A stretch of 64,000 nucleotides of DNA. Origin: Mycobacterium sp. OAS707 (GTDB lineage Bacteria; Actinomycetota; Actinomycetes; Mycobacteriales; Mycobacteriaceae). Below, piece by piece: positions 33,656-41,397 of this stretch. Location of the stretch: contig NZ_JADBDS010000006.1 in the NCBI RefSeq assembly GCF_014873705.1, positions 310,001 through 374,000 on the forward strand. The letters are read 5' to 3'. A program made the position numbers and the translations under genes. A model generated the notes under the pieces. It did not search any database and was not told the DNA's origin. It saw nothing but the letters and a program-made list of their open reading frames with translations. Each line of letters starts with the position of its first letter. The stretch's first letter is position 1.

Positions 33656-34351
33656 GTGAGTGAAAGCACGGTGTCGTTGCAGCGGGCACTCGAGGAGACC
33701 CGAACCGGGGACATCTGGCTGTTCCGGGGCAGCTCTGGACCCGACCGGGCGATCCGGACCTTGAGCAACGCCCCGGTCAACCACGTGGGAATGACGGTCG
33801 CCATCGACGACTTGCCGCCGTTGATGTGGAGTGCGGAACTCGGCAACAAGCTGATCGACGTGTGGACCGGTGGCCACCATCGTGGCGTTCAGCTCAACGA
33901 CGCTCGTGAATCCGTCGAGCAGTGGTGGAACGTCTACGGGCAGCGCTGCTGGCTGCGTCAGCTGACGCCGTACGCGACCCGCGAGCAGGAGGACCGGCTG
34001 CTTCGGGTCATCGCCCGGATGGACGGCACCCCGTTTCCGAGTACCGCCCGGGTGACAGGCCGATGGTTTCGTGGCCGGGTGCCGACCGCAGGCGACTGGA
34101 CCAGGGGGATACCGTTCCTCGACAAGAGGGTCCAGGAGTCGACGAAGCGACGGAAGGCCGCCAAGCGCAAGATGGGTTTGGAAACCGCGTACTGTGCCGA
34201 GACCGTCGCCATCACGTACGAGGAGATGGGCTTGATCGTCACCGATAAGGATTCGAATTGGTTTGACCCCGGCCGCTTCTGGAGCGGCGACGCGCTGCCC
34301 CTGGCGCCCGGGTATCAACTCAGCGACGAAATCGCTGTCACAGTCGACTAA
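33656..34351 (+). CDS. Permuted papain-fold (LRAT/YiiX-like) protein
   Basis: 231 residues, GTG start. It begins ETRTGDIWLFRGSS, followed by APVNHVGMTVAI with a candidate catalytic His43, and much later AYCAETVAITYEEMG with Cys180. His before Cys is the circularly permuted order of YiiX/YebB, LRAT and related NlpC/P60-superfamily proteins, many of which act on acyl-lipids or peptides. A basic stretch (KRRKAAKRK, 164-172) precedes the Cys. No signal peptide, so probably cytoplasmic or membrane-peripheral. Substrate unknown. Confidence 0.7.
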   Translation: MSESTVSLQRALEETRTGDIWLFRGSSGPDRAIRTLSNAPVNHVGMTVAIDDLPPLMWSAELGNKLIDVWTGGHHRGVQLNDARESVEQWWNVYGQRCWLRQLTPYATREQEDRLLRVIARMDGTPFPSTARVTGRWFRGRVPTAGDWTRGIPFLDKRVQESTKRRKAAKRKMGLETAYCAETVAITYEEMGLIVTDKDSNWFDPGRFWSGDALPLAPGYQLSDEIAVTVD

Positions 34352-34358
34352 TTGGTGC

Positions 34359-35366
34359 TCAGAGTCGGGCGAAGCATGGATTCGCGTCTTCTTTGGGGAT
34401 CGACGCGTTCTGGCTCGAGAAGGTACCAACGACTCCGGTATCGGTCACCTTGACGCTGTCGGCGTGGATGCCGAGCGGATAGTTGTCGTTCAACTTCTTC
34501 GTAAGACCATTCAGCGCCGTCTGAACCACGTCTTTCGGCAGCAGGCCGCTGACGTCGACGACATCCAGGTTCAGGTCACCGTCGGTGACGACGGGCTTGG
34601 CGCTGATGCTGCTGCCGCTGGCCTCCATGATGACTGTGCCCGCTGCAGGGTCGGTGCTCACGCCGGTAACCAGGTTGCCTACGGCCGGAAGGTTGGCGGC
34701 CACGGTGTCCTTGATGCCTGCCGACGTCCACGACAGGGTCGCCGTGAGCGATCCGATGGTGCCCTTGGAGTTGGCCGAGTCCTGCAGCCGGACGTCTTTG
34801 AGCGTCACGTCGGCGGTCATCCCGTCCGCGCTCTGCACCCGCTTGCCGGCGGTGGTGACCGAGATGTTGGTGTAGTGACCGGTGATGTGCTGCCACAGGA
34901 ACGGCGGATTCACCCCGAACGAGATGGATACGCCGTCCTGCACGACGCACTCGGCGACCTCCGTCAAGACCTGGTCGGCGCGGTACCGGGCGTAGAGTTC
35001 GCCGCCTGCCAGTCCGCCGACGAGCAGTGCAACCACGATGACGACGATCAGGATCATCGACGTCCGGGAGAAACCGCGCGAGCGGCGCTTTTTCTCGGGC
35101 TGCGGCGGTACCGCCGGCGGTGGCGGCGCAGCGGGCGGGGGCGGGGGTGTGCGCCGAATCTGTTGTGTGGGAGCAACATCCGCGGGTGACTGAGGCCGAG
35201 GGATTCGCTGTGTGGGCCCGACATCGGGTCGCTGCGGCTGGCGCAGCTGCTCGGTCGGCGGCTCGGGCTGACGGGGAGGCTGTGGACGGCGTCCAGGCGG
35301 CCCCGGCGGCGGTGGCGTACCCCTGCCGCGCCAGTCAGGTTGCCCGGGGCGTTGAGGCGGAGTCAC
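34359..35366 (-). CDS. LmeA-like (DUF2993) membrane protein with proline-rich N-terminus
   Basis: 335 residues, GTG start. Residues 1-92 are Pro/Gln/Arg-rich and cytoplasmic, KKRRSRGFSR is the positive flank of one transmembrane helix (about 103-123), and the exported remainder is a DUF2993 domain (ADQVLTEVAECVV... to the end). LmeA, the studied mycobacterial member, binds phospholipid and supports lipomannan mannan-chain elongation. Cys residues at the beginning and end of the domain (140 and near the C-terminus) may pair. Its 3' end converges with the LRAT-like gene. Confidence 0.82.
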   Translation of the reverse strand: MTPPQRPGQPDWRGRGTPPPPGPPGRRPQPPRQPEPPTEQLRQPQRPDVGPTQRIPRPQSPADVAPTQQIRRTPPPPPAAPPPPAVPPQPEKKRRSRGFSRTSMILIVVIVVALLVGGLAGGELYARYRADQVLTEVAECVVQDGVSISFGVNPPFLWQHITGHYTNISVTTAGKRVQSADGMTADVTLKDVRLQDSANSKGTIGSLTATLSWTSAGIKDTVAANLPAVGNLVTGVSTDPAAGTVIMEASGSSISAKPVVTDGDLNLDVVDVSGLLPKDVVQTALNGLTKKLNDNYPLGIHADSVKVTDTGVVGTFSSQNASIPKEDANPCFARL

Positions 35367-35660
35367 GTGCGCGATTCTGCCTCATATCGGAGTCAGACCA
35401 CGCTGATCTCGGTGTGTCATCGCGGCTTGGACTGAATGGTGGTAGCCGTGCGCTGTCAACATTTGATGGCAAGTCCGGTTGGGCATCACTTCAATCCTCT
35501 TCGCCGCAGTCCGCCGACCTGCGCATTACCGGCTGGCTGCCGCGCCGACTTCCTGCTAGCAGCAGGCCGGGAACGGGCGGTAACACTGACGACATTGGCT
35601 TGCTGAGGCGGGATTCTTTACACAGCCCAACAGGGCCACCCCACAAGCCAGGAGGACATC
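35367..35660. other. 294-bp intergenic region before the tandem secreted peptides
   Basis: Divergent promoter region for the DUF2993 gene and the two small secreted-protein genes. No coding frame with supporting signals and no clear dyad operator. A CCAGGAGGA ribosome site ends the region just before ATG 35661. Confidence 0.45.
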
Positions 35661-35909
35661 ATGAAGGCAATCAAGTACGTTGCGCCGTGGTTGGCGGCAG
35701 CTGCAATCGGTGCAGCCGTGGCCCTCGCCCCGACCGCCAGCGCTGCAACCCCTCCCGCTCCCGCGCCCGCAGTCACCACCGGCACTGCAGGCACCGATCC
35801 GCTGGTGCCTTTCGGCACGGACCCCCACAGCCCCTACGTGTTCGGCTACCACACCTCAGACCACGACGAGTCCGACACCACCAACGGCCAAGTCGACGTG
35901 CCGTTCTGA
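35661..35909 (+). CDS. Small secreted protein, tandem paralogue 1
   Basis: 82 residues behind a strong AGGAGG site. Signal peptide about 1-28 (core YVAPWLAAAAIGAAVALAP, cleavage near ASA-AT). The mature peptide is Pro/Thr/Ala-rich, then GTDPHSPYVFGYHT, an acidic stretch and the final VDVPF. The next gene encodes a paralogue with the same N- and C-terminal patterns. No Cys, no known domain; function unknown. Confidence 0.83.
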   Translation: MKAIKYVAPWLAAAAIGAAVALAPTASAATPPAPAPAVTTGTAGTDPLVPFGTDPHSPYVFGYHTSDHDESDTTNGQVDVPF

Positions 35910-35937
35910 TTCACCGGCCCTCACATAGGAGATCGAA

Positions 35938-36180
35938 ATGAAGATCCTTACGCTCGCCGCACCGTGGTTGGCCGCAGCCGCGATGGGAACCGCGATCACG
36001 CTCGCGCCGATCGCCAGTGCTGCCACCCAGCCGACGCCTGTCCCGACCGCCACGACGCACACAACGCCGGCCGCGGTCACCGATACCGATCCGGCCACGC
36101 CGTACGGCACGGATCCTGAGAGCCCTTCCATCTTCGGGTACCACACCTGGCTCGGCGACGACGTCGACGTGCCCTTCTGA
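35938..36180 (+). CDS. Small secreted protein, tandem paralogue 2
   Basis: 80 residues, 28 bp after paralogue 1 and behind AGGAGAT. Signal peptide about 1-29 (APWLAAAAMGTAITLAP, ASA-AT). The mature part shares with paralogue 1 the Pro/Thr stretch, GTDPESPSIFGYHT and the ending DVDVPF. Conservation of the last 25 or so residues in otherwise variable short peptides suggests the tail is the functional part. A strong hairpin terminator follows. Confidence 0.83.
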   Translation: MKILTLAAPWLAAAAMGTAITLAPIASAATQPTPVPTATTHTTPAAVTDTDPATPYGTDPESPSIFGYHTWLGDDVDVPF

Positions 36181-36204
36181 CTCGGCGCCCTCACCGCCGG
36201 AGCG

Positions 36205-36244
36205 GCCCGCCACCCGTGAATTCTATTGGGTGGCGGGCTGTTTC
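36205..36244. terminator. Hairpin terminator
   Basis: GCCCGCCACCC (36205-36215) pairs perfectly with GGGTGGCGGGC (36228-36238) around a 12-nt loop, followed by TGTTT. It lies between the tandem secreted-peptide genes and the convergent Cys-rich gene and could serve both strands. Confidence 0.8.
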
Positions 36245-36257
36245 GCGTATGCTGCGG

Positions 36258-36599
36258 CTACGGGCACAGGAACGCGAACGGCGGGCATGGACCATAGAAC
36301 CGCGGCGGAGGCGGGTCGGGAAAGCCCTCGATGATTGTCGAATCAGTCACCGGACTGTTGGGATCGAAATACCAGGGATGGCACGTATTCATGTCCCAGT
36401 CGGGCATGTGCTTCATCACCGGGGACCCCGGACACCACTGATAGGTGCAGAAGTTGTCCGGGGCCGGCGGCGAGTTGGGGTCCTGGCAGACCATCGGCGC
36501 AGGTTGGGCTTCGGCAACGCCTGCGGCCAATCCCATACCGAGCCCAACCGATGCCACAGCCGTGGCCAGCCCGGCCACGACCGCTTTGAGTTGATTCAT
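36258..36599 (-). CDS. Small cysteine-rich secreted protein
   Basis: 113 residues from ATG 36599. Signal peptide about 1-31 (MNQLKAVVAGLATAVAS..., cleavage near AEA-QP). The mature 80 residues hold six Cys (VCQDPNSPP, NFCTYQWCPG, NTCHPWYF, GPCPPFAFLCP), suggesting three disulfides, with two Asp-Pro-Asn-Ser-Pro-type turns. Proteins of this style are common in mycobacterial secretomes but I cannot assign a function. Confidence 0.82.
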   Translation of the reverse strand: MNQLKAVVAGLATAVASVGLGMGLAAGVAEAQPAPMVCQDPNSPPAPDNFCTYQWCPGSPVMKHMPDWDMNTCHPWYFDPNSPVTDSTIIEGFPDPPPPRFYGPCPPFAFLCP

Positions 36600-36685
36600 G
36601 GTGGTTCCCTTCCTGATCGGCGCCTCCCCGCTGGCTATCAGCAAACCGATCACAGGATCCTTGGAGGATTCTTGGCAGCCAGAAC

Positions 36686-37921
36686 TCAGCGTGTGGTCGT
36701 CGGTGTCGGCGAAGAGGCCAGCGACAGGCCCGCGTAGATCTCGTCGAGCAGGACCGGCAACAAGGCCTGCGCGGTCGTCTTGCCCTCTGGCGAAAGCGTC
36801 AGGTTCGTCCAAATGACCAGCGCCACATCGTTATCGGGGTCATAGCCCATGAATGAATTGAAGCCGGGAAGTTCACCGCCGTGATAGAACATCGCCGCCG
36901 TCGGACCGAAGCGCTGATATGAGATTCCGTACCCGTACTTCTGTCCGTCAGGGGCGTTCGGGTCCTCGGCCTGCAGGCTCGCCATCCACTGCTGCTGGTA
37001 GTCGGCGTCGAAAACCGCGCCCGTGACGAGGGCTTTCAGCCACTTCGCCAGGTCGTCGGCTGTGGATATCGCTCCACCGGCCGCGGTGGCGTAGGAGGCG
37101 TTCTGGTTCGTGTAGTCGTTCGGCCGCAACGTCCCGGCCTGCGCGCCTGCCTGAATCTCGGCGGGATACGGCTCGTCGGCCAGTGCGTAGACGCTGCCGC
37201 CGTACATGTAGCCATTCGAGAACGGCGCAGGCATGGACGTGTCGTTGGCAGCGGGAAGGGACGTCTGTTTGAGACCGAACGGGCCGAACAGTCGCTCCTG
37301 CAACTGCTGGCCCAACGGGCGACCGCCGACCTTCTCGGCAATGAGGCCGAGAAGCGCGTAGTTGGTGTTGCTGTAGTCGTAGGAGGCGTCAGGCGCGAAC
37401 AGCGGCGGATGCCGGAATGCGATGTCAAGTACTTCCTGCGGCGTCCACGCCTTCGCGGGGTCAGCATCCATGACGGCCGCAAGCCCGGGATCGGCCGAGT
37501 AGCCGTACAGCCCGCTGCGCATCTTCAAAAGCTCTGCGACGGTGATGTTCTCACCGTTCGGCACGTTCGCCACGTAGTCGGAGACCCGGTCACTGAATTT
37601 CAGCTTGCCGTCCTGAGCAAGAAGCACGATCAGCGCCGCGATCATCGTCTTGGTATTCGAGGCGATCCGGAAGTGGGTGTTCGGCGCCGGTGGTGTATGC
37701 GCGCCGAGTTCAGTGGTGCCGTAGGCCACTCTGAAGCTGCCACGCGGCGTGTGCAGCAGCACCATCGCGCCGGGGACCATCAGCTTCTTCGCCGCGGCGT
37801 CGACAACCGCTTGAAATGCCTTCGGATCGATGGGTTTAAGTGCTGACGACACTGGGGCGCTCGTCGACGAACAGGCAGCGACCAACATTGCCACGCACGC
37901 CGCAGCCAAGACTCTGCCCAT
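36686..37921 (-). CDS. Beta-lactamase-family serine hydrolase lipoprotein
   Basis: Start set at ATG 37921 so that a lipoprotein signal fits: AMLVAAC gives lipidated Cys17. 411 residues. The class C beta-lactamase/DD-peptidase fold is shown by S88-N-T-K91 (SxxK), Y183-S-N185 (YxN) and the late YHGGELPGF (HxG-type). Such mycobacterial lipoproteins act as esterases or D-amino peptidases rather than true beta-lactamases in most studied cases. Not clearly in an operon: 86 bp to the Cys-rich gene downstream. Confidence 0.88.
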   Translation of the reverse strand: MGRVLAAACVAMLVAACSSTSAPVSSALKPIDPKAFQAVVDAAAKKLMVPGAMVLLHTPRGSFRVAYGTTELGAHTPPAPNTHFRIASNTKTMIAALIVLLAQDGKLKFSDRVSDYVANVPNGENITVAELLKMRSGLYGYSADPGLAAVMDADPAKAWTPQEVLDIAFRHPPLFAPDASYDYSNTNYALLGLIAEKVGGRPLGQQLQERLFGPFGLKQTSLPAANDTSMPAPFSNGYMYGGSVYALADEPYPAEIQAGAQAGTLRPNDYTNQNASYATAAGGAISTADDLAKWLKALVTGAVFDADYQQQWMASLQAEDPNAPDGQKYGYGISYQRFGPTAAMFYHGGELPGFNSFMGYDPDNDVALVIWTNLTLSPEGKTTAQALLPVLLDEIYAGLSLASSPTPTTTR

Positions 37922-37989
37922 AGGCGACAGTAGCCCCGGCCGAGCAGCCCAAATCGGCATTTGGGCGGAGCGGGCCGACTACAGTTCGG

Positions 37990-38736
37990 TCACACTGTGC
38001 CGCGCGCGGCCCATGCGGTTGCGGTAACGGTGAACGGGCCGTTGCCCAGACGTTCGCGGGCCACCGAAGCCAAACGCGCGCGACCCTCGTCATCTAGTCG
38101 CTGGACATAATCCCCCGCGGGGCCGACACCGAATGTGTAGGGCTCCCACCATTCCTCAAAGGTCGGATGAACAACGTCGACCGCGATCGAGTCTTCCTTC
38201 ACATCGCGCAGTCCCGCAGCGTCGAACAACTCAGTCAGGTGTCCCCTGTGTGCGCCGGAAAGAAGCGCCTCATCCTCGGCATCCGGGTCGATCACGTGAA
38301 CGGCATCCCAGAATGGCGCCAGCGCACCGGTCGGCCCGTCCCACACGCACGCCGCAACGACCCCGCCGGGCCGGGTCACGCGCGCCATCTGCCCGATGGC
38401 CAGCACCGGATCCGTCATGAAGTGCACCACCAGCTGCGCAAGGGCAGCGTCGAAAGCTGCAGTGTCGTAAGGTAATTCCTCGGCCGTGCCTTGCCGCACG
38501 TCGATTTCTGGAAAGCGGTCCCGGATCGCGTCGACGAACGGCGGCGAAGGATCGATTGCCGTGACCTCGGCGCCACCCGAGAGCAACTCCGCCGTCAACG
38601 CGCCAGGACCGCAGCCCACGTCGAGCACCCTTCCCCCAGCGCCGATCCCGGCGAATGTCACGAAAACCTTGGAAAGAGGCTCGGCGTAGCGGCCCATATA
38701 TCGCGTGTATTTGTCCGGCGAGACAGCGAAACTCAT
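37990..38736 (-). CDS. Class I SAM-dependent methyltransferase
   Basis: 248 residues from ATG 38736 (MSFAVSPDKYTRYMGRYAEP). SAM motif I is VLDVGCGPGALTAEL, the acidic loop after strand 2 is AIDPSPPF, and the post-motif segment is FDAALAQLVVHFM; the remainder is a UbiE/Methyltransf_11-type domain with WEPYTFGVGPAGDYV. A small-molecule O-, N- or C-methyltransferase is expected. Substrate unknown. Confidence 0.87.
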   Translation of the reverse strand: MSFAVSPDKYTRYMGRYAEPLSKVFVTFAGIGAGGRVLDVGCGPGALTAELLSGGAEVTAIDPSPPFVDAIRDRFPEIDVRQGTAEELPYDTAAFDAALAQLVVHFMTDPVLAIGQMARVTRPGGVVAACVWDGPTGALAPFWDAVHVIDPDAEDEALLSGAHRGHLTELFDAAGLRDVKEDSIAVDVVHPTFEEWWEPYTFGVGPAGDYVQRLDDEGRARLASVARERLGNGPFTVTATAWAARGTV

Positions 38737-38821
38737 CGAGAAAGCGTACGTCGGTTGGCCGGTGGTCCCAGCCAATATGTTCTATTGGCAGATATTCGCA
38801 GGTCATAGGCCAAAACTGTGT

Positions 38822-38846
38822 TAGGTTGAACACCTACAGAAGTAGG
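38822..38846. promoter_or_regulatory. Inverted-repeat cluster before a 56-residue ORF
   Basis: TAGGT-tgaac-ACCTA (38822-38836) and CCTAC-agaa-GTAGG (38833-38846) share an arm, just upstream of ATG 38851 and between divergent genes. The arrangement TAGGT, ACCTAC, GTAGG also appears at 4424-4447 with different spacers. It could be an operator or an mRNA hairpin close to the ribosome site. Confidence 0.4.
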
Positions 38847-38850
38847 AAAA

Positions 38851-39021
38851 ATGAATAGTCGTCTGAACAATTTCTGGTATGCGATCGAACATCCGCTGGG
38901 ACCGTCGCGGGAACTGGGCTCGTACGCAAACCACCAGGAAAGCGTGGAGCAACTGATTCGGGAGATGAACGAAAGAGTCCCTCCGGCCAATCGGGTGCCA
39001 GAACACTCGCCTGACGAATAA
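38851..39021 (+). CDS. Hypothetical small protein (56 residues)
   Basis: ATG 38851 follows AGTAGGAAAA; stop TAA 39019-39021. The product is charged and soluble (MNSRLNNFWYAIEHPLG start, then ESVEQLIREMNERVPP helix), with no membrane segment. It occupies the space between two minus-strand methyltransferase genes. The sequence is somewhat less GC-rich than neighbours. No family recognised; it could be a chance frame. Confidence 0.5.
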   Translation: MNSRLNNFWYAIEHPLGPSRELGSYANHQESVEQLIREMNERVPPANRVPEHSPDE

Positions 39022-39046
39022 CGAATCCGCCCTCAGACGATTTGTC

Positions 39047-39832
39047 TCATGCCGGCTTGTGCGCCTCGAAGCAGCATTGGACACATGCGAAGTAGAACCT
39101 TCCGGCGGCGTCGAGTTCCTTTTGTTCGCTGCGCCATTCGGCGGCATGGGCTCGGTCCACTCCGCCTTGCTTCACCGCATAATCGAAGATGATGTCAACC
39201 AGCGCACCGCCGTAAGACTCCGGAGTCAGTTCAAGGGTGACGAAGGCATGGCCGGCGACAGTGACGTCGACAAAACCGGTGTCCCGCAGATGATCTGCAA
39301 GGACTTGGGGCAGCGCCGGGTGAGTCAGGTGCTTGTCCCACGTTGCGAGCATTCGTTGCATTCGATCAGCGTCATCCGACCGCCATGACACAGTCGTCCA
39401 GTCCACGTCCCAGATCACCGCACGACCGCCCGGGCGCAGGGCCCGGTACATCTCGGCGAGTGCAGCGGCCACGTCGGGCACGTACTCGAGCACTTGAACC
39501 GACAGGACCGCATCGAAATCACCGTCGTTGACTGGTAACTCGGCAGCACCGGCCTGACAAAGAGTTGTATTCGCGTGACCCTCGCTGCGCTTGGTTGCCA
39601 CCGCAAGCATTGCCGGTGCGGCGTCAACCCCCGTCACCCATCCCTGCGGGCCGACACGATCAAGCAACTCCGTTACGTAGAATCCCGGGCCACATCCGAC
39701 ATCGAGCACCCGTTCACCGGGTTGGGCGTCCAGAGCCTCATGAACCAGACGCCGCCGGCGCAGTACGTCGCGTCGGTTATAGAGAATCTCCATCGATTCG
39801 ACGAGACTTCCATCGAAATCGAGTTGCCCCAT
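39047..39832 (-). CDS. Class I SAM-dependent methyltransferase (UbiE-like)
   Basis: 261 residues, start ATG 39832. Motif I is VLDVGCGPGFYVTELLDRVGPQG, followed by VTGVDAAPAMLAVA and DFDAVLSVQVLEYVPDVAAALAEMYRALRPGG, a textbook UbiE/Methyltransf_11 order. The C-terminal YFACVQCCFEAHKPA is rich in Cys. The upstream side (39833-39930) contains the ychF-end duplication. Substrate unknown. Confidence 0.88.
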   Translation of the reverse strand: MGQLDFDGSLVESMEILYNRRDVLRRRRLVHEALDAQPGERVLDVGCGPGFYVTELLDRVGPQGWVTGVDAAPAMLAVATKRSEGHANTTLCQAGAAELPVNDGDFDAVLSVQVLEYVPDVAAALAEMYRALRPGGRAVIWDVDWTTVSWRSDDADRMQRMLATWDKHLTHPALPQVLADHLRDTGFVDVTVAGHAFVTLELTPESYGGALVDIIFDYAVKQGGVDRAHAAEWRSEQKELDAAGRFYFACVQCCFEAHKPA

Positions 39833-39886
39833 TGCCGAAGGTTACCGACTGATCCTTTCCGGCGGAGGCGGTCGAGCAAAGGCTCC

Positions 39887-39919
39887 GATCGGCCCCTAGA
39901 CGTTGAACCTGAACTCGAC
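39887..39919. repeat. Displaced copy of the ychF 3' end (left direct repeat)
   Basis: This 33-bp stretch matches 40225-40257 at 31 of 33 positions, with the first 21 bp identical. Read on the minus strand it encodes VEFRFNV and the TAG stop, the last codons of ychF, with Arg as AGG instead of CGC. It is what remains when the 3' end of a gene is duplicated by insertion. Confidence 0.8.
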
Positions 39920-39930
39920 GAAGTTGCGGT

Positions 39931-40197
39931 TCATTGTTCATCGCTATACGGGGGACAATCGCCGATTTGTTCGACCGACCTTTCAATCCCCATTGTGTGG
40001 GCAAGGTCGAGCAATTCAGCACGTTCGGAGGTGCGCAACGGGACTGCCTCGTACTCCGTCAACGCATACGTGAGTTGCTCGAGAGCGACGCCATACTCGC
40101 CAACGTCAAGGAACTCACGGGCAATGGCGATGTCACGCTCGGGTACTCGACCCTCGAACAAGCGGAGCATCTCGGCGAGGCGTTCAAGAGTAGACAT
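39931..40197 (-). CDS. MafI-like immunity protein
   Basis: 88 residues, all-helical and acidic: ERDIAIAREFLDVGEYGVALEQ, ALTEYEAVPLRTSERAELLDLAHTMGIE match the pattern of the MafI family of immunity proteins, which protect against polymorphic secreted toxins. AAGGAG precedes ATG 40197, and the gene begins 36 bp after the ychF stop, so it can be read from the ychF promoter. No toxin gene is adjacent. The sequence is less GC-rich than its neighbours, consistent with recent acquisition. Family assignment is from pattern memory. Confidence 0.62.
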   Translation of the reverse strand: MSTLERLAEMLRLFEGRVPERDIAIAREFLDVGEYGVALEQLTYALTEYEAVPLRTSERAELLDLAHTMGIERSVEQIGDCPPYSDEQ

Positions 40198-40224
40198 GCC
40201 GGACTCCTTGATGCAGGCACTGCA

Positions 40225-40257
40225 GATCGGCCCCTAGACGTTGAAGCGGAACTCGAC
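40225..40257. repeat. Right direct repeat (functional ychF 3' end)
   Basis: Contains the last codons and TAG stop (40234-40236) of ychF plus 9 bp downstream. Matches 39887-39919 at 31 of 33 positions; both differences fall in one Arg codon and are synonymous. Confidence 0.8.
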
Positions 40258-41319
40258 CACGTCGCCGTCGGCCATCACGTAGTCCTTGCCCTCCATCCGC
40301 ACCTTGCCTGCGGCTTTGGCCGCAGCCATCGACCCGGCCTCGACAAGGTCGTCGAACGACACGATCTCGGCCTTGATGAAGCCCTTCTCGAAATCGGTGT
40401 GGATGACGCCGGCAGCCTTAGGCGCGGTGTCGCCCTGGTGAATTGTCCACGCGCGGGCCTCTTTTGGACCAGCCGTCAGATAGGTCTGCAACTTCAACGT
40501 GTGAAAACCCGCCCGCGCCAACGCATCCAGCCCTCGCTCGGTCTGACCGATCGACTCCAGCAACTCCGCAGCCGATTCGTCGTCGAGCTCTTGCAGTTCG
40601 GCCTCGATCTTGGCGTCGAGGAACACCGCATCCGCCGGCGCCACCATCTCCCGCAACGCCGCCACTTTCGCCTCGTCGGTCAGCACCGCTTCGTCGGCGT
40701 TGAAGACATAGAGGAACGGCTTGGTCGTGAGCAGGTTCAGCTCGCGCAGCAGTGACGTGTCGACCGCCGTGCCCGCCGCGAACAGCGTCGTGCCGCCGTT
40801 GAGAATCTCCTGCGCGGCCACCGCGGCTTCGTGCGCCGAGCGCTTGTCCTTGTGCGTTCGGGCCTCCTTCTCCAGCCGGGGCACCGCGCGCTCGAGCGTC
40901 TGCAGATCGGCGAGGATCAGCTCGGTCTCGATCACCTCGATATCGGACTTCGGATCGATGCGGCCATCGACGTGGGCGACGTCGTCGTCGGTGAAGACCC
41001 GCACCACCTGACAGATCGCGTCGGCCTCGCGGATGTTGGCCAAGAACTTGTTGCCAAGACCAGCGCCTTCCGACGCGCCTTTGACGATTCCGGCAATATC
41101 GACGAACGTCACCGGCGCCGGCACGATCTTTTCGGAATCAAACATCTCGGCGAGTTTCGACAGCCGCGGGTCCGGCAGCGGCACCACGCCCTCGTTCGGT
41201 TCGATCGTCGCGAACGGGTAGTTGGCTGCCAGCACGTTGTTGCGCGTCAGCGCATTGAACAAGGTCGACTTGCCGACATTCGGTAATCCGACGATTCCCA
41301 GATTCAGGCCCACAGGCAC
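40234..41319 (-). CDS. ychF: Redox-regulated ATPase/GTPase YchF (OLA1 family)
   Basis: 361 residues, GTG start at 41319 (GTG 41313 also possible). P-loop GLPNVGKSTLF (11-21), switch and Walker B region PVTFVDIAGIVKGAS, NADE in place of the NKxD guanine motif (the reason YchF/OLA1 proteins prefer ATP), and the C-terminal TGS-like domain ending with the highly conserved KGFIKAEIVSFDDLVEAGS and VEFRFNV. The order ychF - DUF6542 gene corresponds to Rv1112 - Rv1111c. Its 3' end is the insertion point of the islet. Confidence 0.96.
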   Translation of the reverse strand: MPVGLNLGIVGLPNVGKSTLFNALTRNNVLAANYPFATIEPNEGVVPLPDPRLSKLAEMFDSEKIVPAPVTFVDIAGIVKGASEGAGLGNKFLANIREADAICQVVRVFTDDDVAHVDGRIDPKSDIEVIETELILADLQTLERAVPRLEKEARTHKDKRSAHEAAVAAQEILNGGTTLFAAGTAVDTSLLRELNLLTTKPFLYVFNADEAVLTDEAKVAALREMVAPADAVFLDAKIEAELQELDDESAAELLESIGQTERGLDALARAGFHTLKLQTYLTAGPKEARAWTIHQGDTAPKAAGVIHTDFEKGFIKAEIVSFDDLVEAGSMAAAKAAGKVRMEGKDYVMADGDVVEFRFNV

Positions 41320-41397
41320 CAGAGTCTAGGAGAATCTGACAGGCACGCCAGAACCGCGCTGACAGCTACTTTTACGTAGAGCCGGTACGGTCTACCT

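Larger units (their letters stand above)
39887..40257. mobile_element. Small genomic islet inserted at the ychF 3' end
   Basis: A 338-bp unit bounded by the 33-bp direct repeats and carrying one immunity-like gene with its own ribosome site. The gene-proximal repeat restores the YchF C-terminus using a synonymous codon, as integrating elements do when they target the 3' end of a gene. No integrase remains. Insertion by another recombination route is possible. Confidence 0.55.
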
